This document shows, one piece after another, positions 60,689 to 64,000 of a DNA stretch of 64,000 nucleotides; the first letter of the stretch is position 1; every line of letters starts with the position of its first letter. The stretch is from Clavibacter michiganensis (GTDB lineage Bacteria > Actinomycetota > Actinomycetes > Actinomycetales > Microbacteriaceae): the NCBI RefSeq assembly GCF_002151125.1, contig NZ_MDJZ01000012.1, forward strand, positions 1 through 64,000, given 5' to 3'. A model generated the notes under the pieces. It was not told where the DNA came from, made no database searches, and saw only the letters and a program-made list of their open reading frames with translations. A program made the translations under genes and the position numbers.

Positions 60689-62281
60689 TCAGCCGAGGAG
60701 GCCCAGCACGCCCATCCACGCGGTGCCCACGACGCCCCAGATGACGATGAGCACCACGGCCATGGCGAAGCCGACGCGGAACCACTCCTTCGTCGTCACG
60801 TAGCCGGATCCGAAGACCACGCCCGACGGCCCGGACGCGTAGTGCGAGATGCCGCCGAAGAGGTTGCCGATGAAGCCGAGCACGAGCGCGGCGAACAGCG
60901 GCGGCGTCCCGGTCGCGACGGCCGCGCCCAGGAACACCGCGTACATCGCGACGATGTGCGCCGTGTTCGACGCGAACAGGTAGTGCGAGAAGAAGTAGAC
61001 GAGCGCGAGCACCGCGAACGCCCACGGCCAGGGCAGGCCGCCGACGGATCCGGAGACGGCGCCGCCCACGAGGTCGATGACGCCGAGCGCGTCGAGCTGG
61101 TCGGCCATGCCGACGAGCACCGCGAAGAAGATGAGGGTCGACCAGGCCGACGCGTTCGCGGCGAGGTGCGACCACTTGAGGACGCCCGTGACGAGCAGGA
61201 CGGCGATGCCGCCGAAGGCCGCGGCCGTCGCCGGGATGCCGAGCAGGGATCCGCCGCACCAGAGCACGAGCAGCAGGACGAACGTCGCCGCCATGATCCG
61301 CTCGTGGCCCGACAGCGGGCCGAGGCCGTGCAGCTCCTCGCGCGCGTGGGCCGGCGCCTCGGGCGTGCGCGTGAGCGTCGGCGGGTACACGCGCGACATC
61401 GCCCACGGCACGACCACCAGGCTGAGGAGCCCGGGCACGAGGGCCGCGAGCGCCCAGCCGCCCCAGGTGATCTCGATGCCGAGGTCGGCCGCCGCCTTCT
61501 GCGCCACGGGGTTGCCGGCCATGGCCGTGACGAACATGGCGGAGGTGACGGTGTTGACCTGCACGCTCGTGAGAGCGAGGTACGAGCCGAGACGGCGGCG
61601 CGACGCATCCGACCCGGGCGTGGATCCCTGCACCCGGCTGAGCGACGCGACGATCGGGTAGACGACGCCGCCCGCCCGTGCCGTGTTGGACGGCGTCGCG
61701 GGTGCGAGCACGAGGTCGGTGAGCGCCATGCCGTAGGCGAGGCCGAGGCTCGATCCGCCGAGCCGCGCCACGAACGCGAGCGCGATGCGGCGGCCGAGAC
61801 CCGTGACGAGGAAGCCGTCGGCGATGAAGAACGACGCCACGATGAGCCAGATGGTGGGGTTCGCGAAGCCCTCGAGCGCCTCGCCGTCCGTGGTCATGGT
61901 GCCCGTGAGCATGGCGACCGCGAGGCCCACGAGCGCGACGGGCGCCGTCGGCAGCGGCTGCAGGATGAGGGCGAGGACCGTGCCGACGAAGATCCCCGCC
62001 ATGTGCATGCCGCGCGGGTCGACGCCCTCGGGCGGCGGCACGAGCGCGATGGCGACCGCGACGGCAACGATGACGACGACCTGGATCAGGCGCGCGCGGC
62101 GGGCACGGCGGGCGGAGGACGAGGCCTCGTCGGCTCCGCCTCCGGGAGCAGGCGCCTCCGCGACCGACGCGACGCCGTCAGGCGCCGGATCCGCCTCGTC
62201 CCGCGGCGCTCCGCCCGGGGCCGGATCCGTCCCGGTTCCGGGGGCGGACGAGGGACCGGAGGATGCGGGAGGAGGGGTCAT
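60689..62281 (-). CDS. SLC13/DASS-family anion transporter
   Basis: A divalent-anion:sodium symporter-like protein with about 11-12 spans. The two substrate/sodium signature motifs are SNTARAGGVVYPI and SNTAHIVAMYAVFLG. Sequence features such as NPTIWLIVASFFIADGFLVTGLGRRIAL fit the DASS branch that takes up dicarboxylates (malate, succinate, 2-oxoglutarate) or sulfate. The start at ATG (MTPPPASSG) has GGAGG about ten bases upstream; a GTG 13 codons earlier is possible. A Pro/Gly/Ala-rich cytoplasmic start of about 65 residues precedes the first span. Confidence 0.85.
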   Translation of the reverse strand: MTPPPASSGPSSAPGTGTDPAPGGAPRDEADPAPDGVASVAEAPAPGGGADEASSSARRARRARLIQVVVIVAVAVAIALVPPPEGVDPRGMHMAGIFVGTVLALILQPLPTAPVALVGLAVAMLTGTMTTDGEALEGFANPTIWLIVASFFIADGFLVTGLGRRIALAFVARLGGSSLGLAYGMALTDLVLAPATPSNTARAGGVVYPIVASLSRVQGSTPGSDASRRRLGSYLALTSVQVNTVTSAMFVTAMAGNPVAQKAAADLGIEITWGGWALAALVPGLLSLVVVPWAMSRVYPPTLTRTPEAPAHAREELHGLGPLSGHERIMAATFVLLLVLWCGGSLLGIPATAAAFGGIAVLLVTGVLKWSHLAANASAWSTLIFFAVLVGMADQLDALGVIDLVGGAVSGSVGGLPWPWAFAVLALVYFFSHYLFASNTAHIVAMYAVFLGAAVATGTPPLFAALVLGFIGNLFGGISHYASGPSGVVFGSGYVTTKEWFRVGFAMAVVLIVIWGVVGTAWMGVLGLLG

Positions 62282-62374
62282 GACCGGCCCATCCTCCGCG
62301 CGCGCGGCGCCCGATGCCACTTGTCTTCATAGTGTTCACGCGCGCCGTGCGGCGGGTGCCGCGGGGCGCGCGGA

Positions 62375-64000
62375 TCAGGCGGCGAAGCCCGTCGACGTGA
62401 CGATGTGCAGGCGCTGGGTGGGACGGGTCATGGCGACGTAGAGGCCGGCGGCGCCGCGCGAGGTGTGCGCGAGGATCTCGTCGGGCTCGGCGATGACGAC
62501 GACGTCGAACTCGAGGCCCTTCGCCTCCTGCGAGCCGAGCACCGCGATGGGCCGGCCGAGGCCGCCCACTCCGATGCCGACGGCGGATCCGAACCGCTCG
62601 GCGAGCGCGCGGTGCAGCTCCTCCACGCGGTCGTCGCGGGCGATGACCGCGAGCGTGCCCGTGTCGCCGCCCTCGCGCTCCTCGTCGACCACGTCGACGA
62701 CGGCGGACACGACCTCGTCGGCGTCCACCTCGACCGTGTCGATCGGATGCTCGCCCTCGCGCACGGCGCGCGAGCGGGTGACCGGGAGGCCGTGCGCGAT
62801 GGCCATGCGCTCGGCGGCCTCGGCGATCCGGGCGGGCGTGCGGTAGTTGACGGTGAGCTCCTCGAGGCGCCACTCGCGCCCGAGCACCGGGCCGAGCGCG
62901 TCCTGCCAGCTCGTGACGCCGACCGCGGAGCTCGCCTGCGCCACGTCGCCCACGATCGTGAACGAGCGCAGCGGGCAGCGGCGGAGGAGCACGCGCCACT
63001 GCATGGGGCTGAGCTCCTGCGCCTCGTCGACCACGATGTGGCCGTAGGTCCAGGTGCGGTCGGATGCGGCGCGCTCCGCCGTGGTGCGTCGCGCGGCCTG
63101 CTCGGCGAAGCCCTCGGCGAGCCGCTCGGCCGTGACCATGCCGCCGACGCCCATGTTCTCGATGGCCTGCTCGGCGTTCTCGATGTCGCGCAGGCGCTGC
63201 TGCTCGCGCTCGCGGGCGCTCGCGTCGGCCTGCGCGCTGAACTCGCCGAGGAGCTCGGCGGCCTCGTCGAGGAGCGGCACGTCGGCGATCGTGAACGGCG
63301 CGTCGCGGTCGCGGCGGAGGAGCGCGCGCTTCTCGGGGCTCCAGCGCGGGGTGAGCGACGCGAGCCAGTTCGGCCGCGCGTAGAGGTCCTGGATCAGCTT
63401 CTCGGGGGTGAGCGGCATCCACGCGGTGTTGAGCGCGACCTTCACGTCGTAGGAGGTGCGGAGGTCCTCGCGCAGCATGGCGAGGTCGCTGTCGTCGAGG
63501 GCGCTGCCGTTGCGGCGCATCTGCGACGCGAGGACCTGCGCGAGGGATCCGAGCGCGGCCTTGTTGAAGACCACCCGGGCCTCGTTGTGCGGCTTCCGGC
63601 TGTCCTGGGCGCGGCGGAGCGCGCCGGCGACGAGCGACGGCTCGAGCACGATGCGCTCGCCGTTCACGTCGAGCGTGACGGCCTCGGTGGGCACGATCTG
63701 CCGGGAACGCACGGCGCGCTGCAGGAGGCCGGCCATCTCGGCGGATCCCTTCACGGCCGCGACCTCGGGCGCGTCCTCGCCGGCCGCGTCGATGCCCGGG
63801 TAGAGCTGGCCGACGCTCGCGAGCACCACGCCCGTCTCGCCGAGGGACGGCAGCACGGCCTCGATGTACTGCAGGAAGGAGCGGCTGGGGCCGACCACGA
63901 GCACGCCCGAGGACGCGAGCCGGTCGCGGTGCGAGTAGAGGAGGTACGCCGCGCGGTGCAGGGCGACCGCGGTCTTGCCCGTGCCCGGCCCGCCCTGCAC
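62375..64000 (-). CDS. HelD/HelR-like UvrD-family ATPase, 5 prime end missing
   Basis: The right edge cuts the gene; 541 C-terminal residues are visible. Walker A is QGGPGTGKTAVALHRAAYLLY, motif II is HIVVDEAQELSPMQW, motif III is in FTIVGDVAQASS, motif IV region is ELTVNYRTPARIAE, and motifs V-VI are EAKGLEFDVVVI and LYVAMTRPTQRLHIV. GPSRSFLQYIEAVLPSLGE and a long helical insertion after motif Ia are typical of HelD-type RNA-polymerase-recycling factors rather than DNA helicases. HelR members protect RNA polymerase from rifamycins in some actinobacteria. Whether this one does cannot be said. Confidence 0.82.
   Translation of the reverse strand: MQGGPGTGKTAVALHRAAYLLYSHRDRLASSGVLVVGPSRSFLQYIEAVLPSLGETGVVLASVGQLYPGIDAAGEDAPEVAAVKGSAEMAGLLQRAVRSRQIVPTEAVTLDVNGERIVLEPSLVAGALRRAQDSRKPHNEARVVFNKAALGSLAQVLASQMRRNGSALDDSDLAMLREDLRTSYDVKVALNTAWMPLTPEKLIQDLYARPNWLASLTPRWSPEKRALLRRDRDAPFTIADVPLLDEAAELLGEFSAQADASAREREQQRLRDIENAEQAIENMGVGGMVTAERLAEGFAEQAARRTTAERAASDRTWTYGHIVVDEAQELSPMQWRVLLRRCPLRSFTIVGDVAQASSAVGVTSWQDALGPVLGREWRLEELTVNYRTPARIAEAAERMAIAHGLPVTRSRAVREGEHPIDTVEVDADEVVSAVVDVVDEEREGGDTGTLAVIARDDRVEELHRALAERFGSAVGIGVGGLGRPIAVLGSQEAKGLEFDVVVIAEPDEILAHTSRGAAGLYVAMTRPTQRLHIVTSTGFAA

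Overview
The window is a stretch of a high-GC (about 70 percent or more G+C) actinobacterial chromosome. Gene order and protein sequences fit the family Microbacteriaceae, and Clavibacter is my best guess (inferred, not proven). Nearly all genes are housekeeping. I see no rRNA or tRNA genes, CRISPR arrays, insertion sequences or prophage. Most transcription is leftward (minus strand).

Layout. 0-3 kb: tyrS (minus), then a rightward two-gene module (SatD-like protein with a C-terminal helix-turn-helix, plus a membrane protein) behind a promoter carrying three evenly spaced half-sites. 3-12 kb: the whole arginine pathway argC-J-B-D-F-G-H, run leftward and mostly translationally coupled, followed by a 45-residue membrane protein and a 3-methyladenine glycosylase; argR is absent from its usual place. 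12-15.7 kb: pheST. 15.8-19.2 kb: a glutamate-type ABC importer gluABCD. 19.4-21.5 kb: an rRNA methyltransferase and the infC-rpmI-rplT operon, in which infC must start at an ATC codon. 21.8-25.2 kb: DUF1844 and SseB-family proteins and hisB-hisH-priA(hisA). 25.3-35 kb: an SOS and tRNA-modification region, with a LysM protein divergent from lexA over two SOS boxes, hflX, a methyltransferase, dapF-miaA-miaB and recA-recX. 35-40 kb: DUF3046, a ClgR-like regulator, cinA C-terminal domain, pgsA, ftsK. 40-43 kb: a MacB-like ABC exporter with adaptor. 43-51 kb: RNase J, dapA, thyX, a TIGR01777 epimerase-like protein, a small TPR-like membrane protein, dapB, a histidine phosphatase, an M16 peptidase. 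51-55 kb: accessory genes (secreted protein, lipoprotein, aldo/keto reductase, YbhB-like protein, proline-rich membrane protein) that separate the M16 peptidase from pnp and rpsO. 58-64 kb: MFS transporter plus membrane-anchored HNH nuclease, an SLC13-type transporter, and a HelD/HelR-like ATPase cut by the right edge.

How genes work together. The arg genes form a complete glutamate-to-arginine route. dapA, dapB and dapF feed meso-diaminopimelate to wall and lysine synthesis. lexA, recA, recX and the LysM protein form an SOS unit with recognisable CGAAC-N4-GTTCG-type operators. infC, rpmI and rplT form a translation operon likely to be autoregulated.

Most striking patterns. (1) At least fourteen genes have a TAnnnT box ending six or seven bases before the start codon, the geometry of leaderless mRNAs; this fixes several ambiguous starts. 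(2) Many genes are followed by long GC-only stems without a T tract. (3) The SatD module has a CTTGAT-N8-ATCAAG-N8-CTTGAT operator-like array on its promoter. (4) The LysM/lexA intergenic region carries two SOS promoters and a very stable stem at the predicted 5 prime end of the LysM mRNA. (5) The 51-52.4 kb secreted pair has codon use unlike its surroundings and looks acquired.
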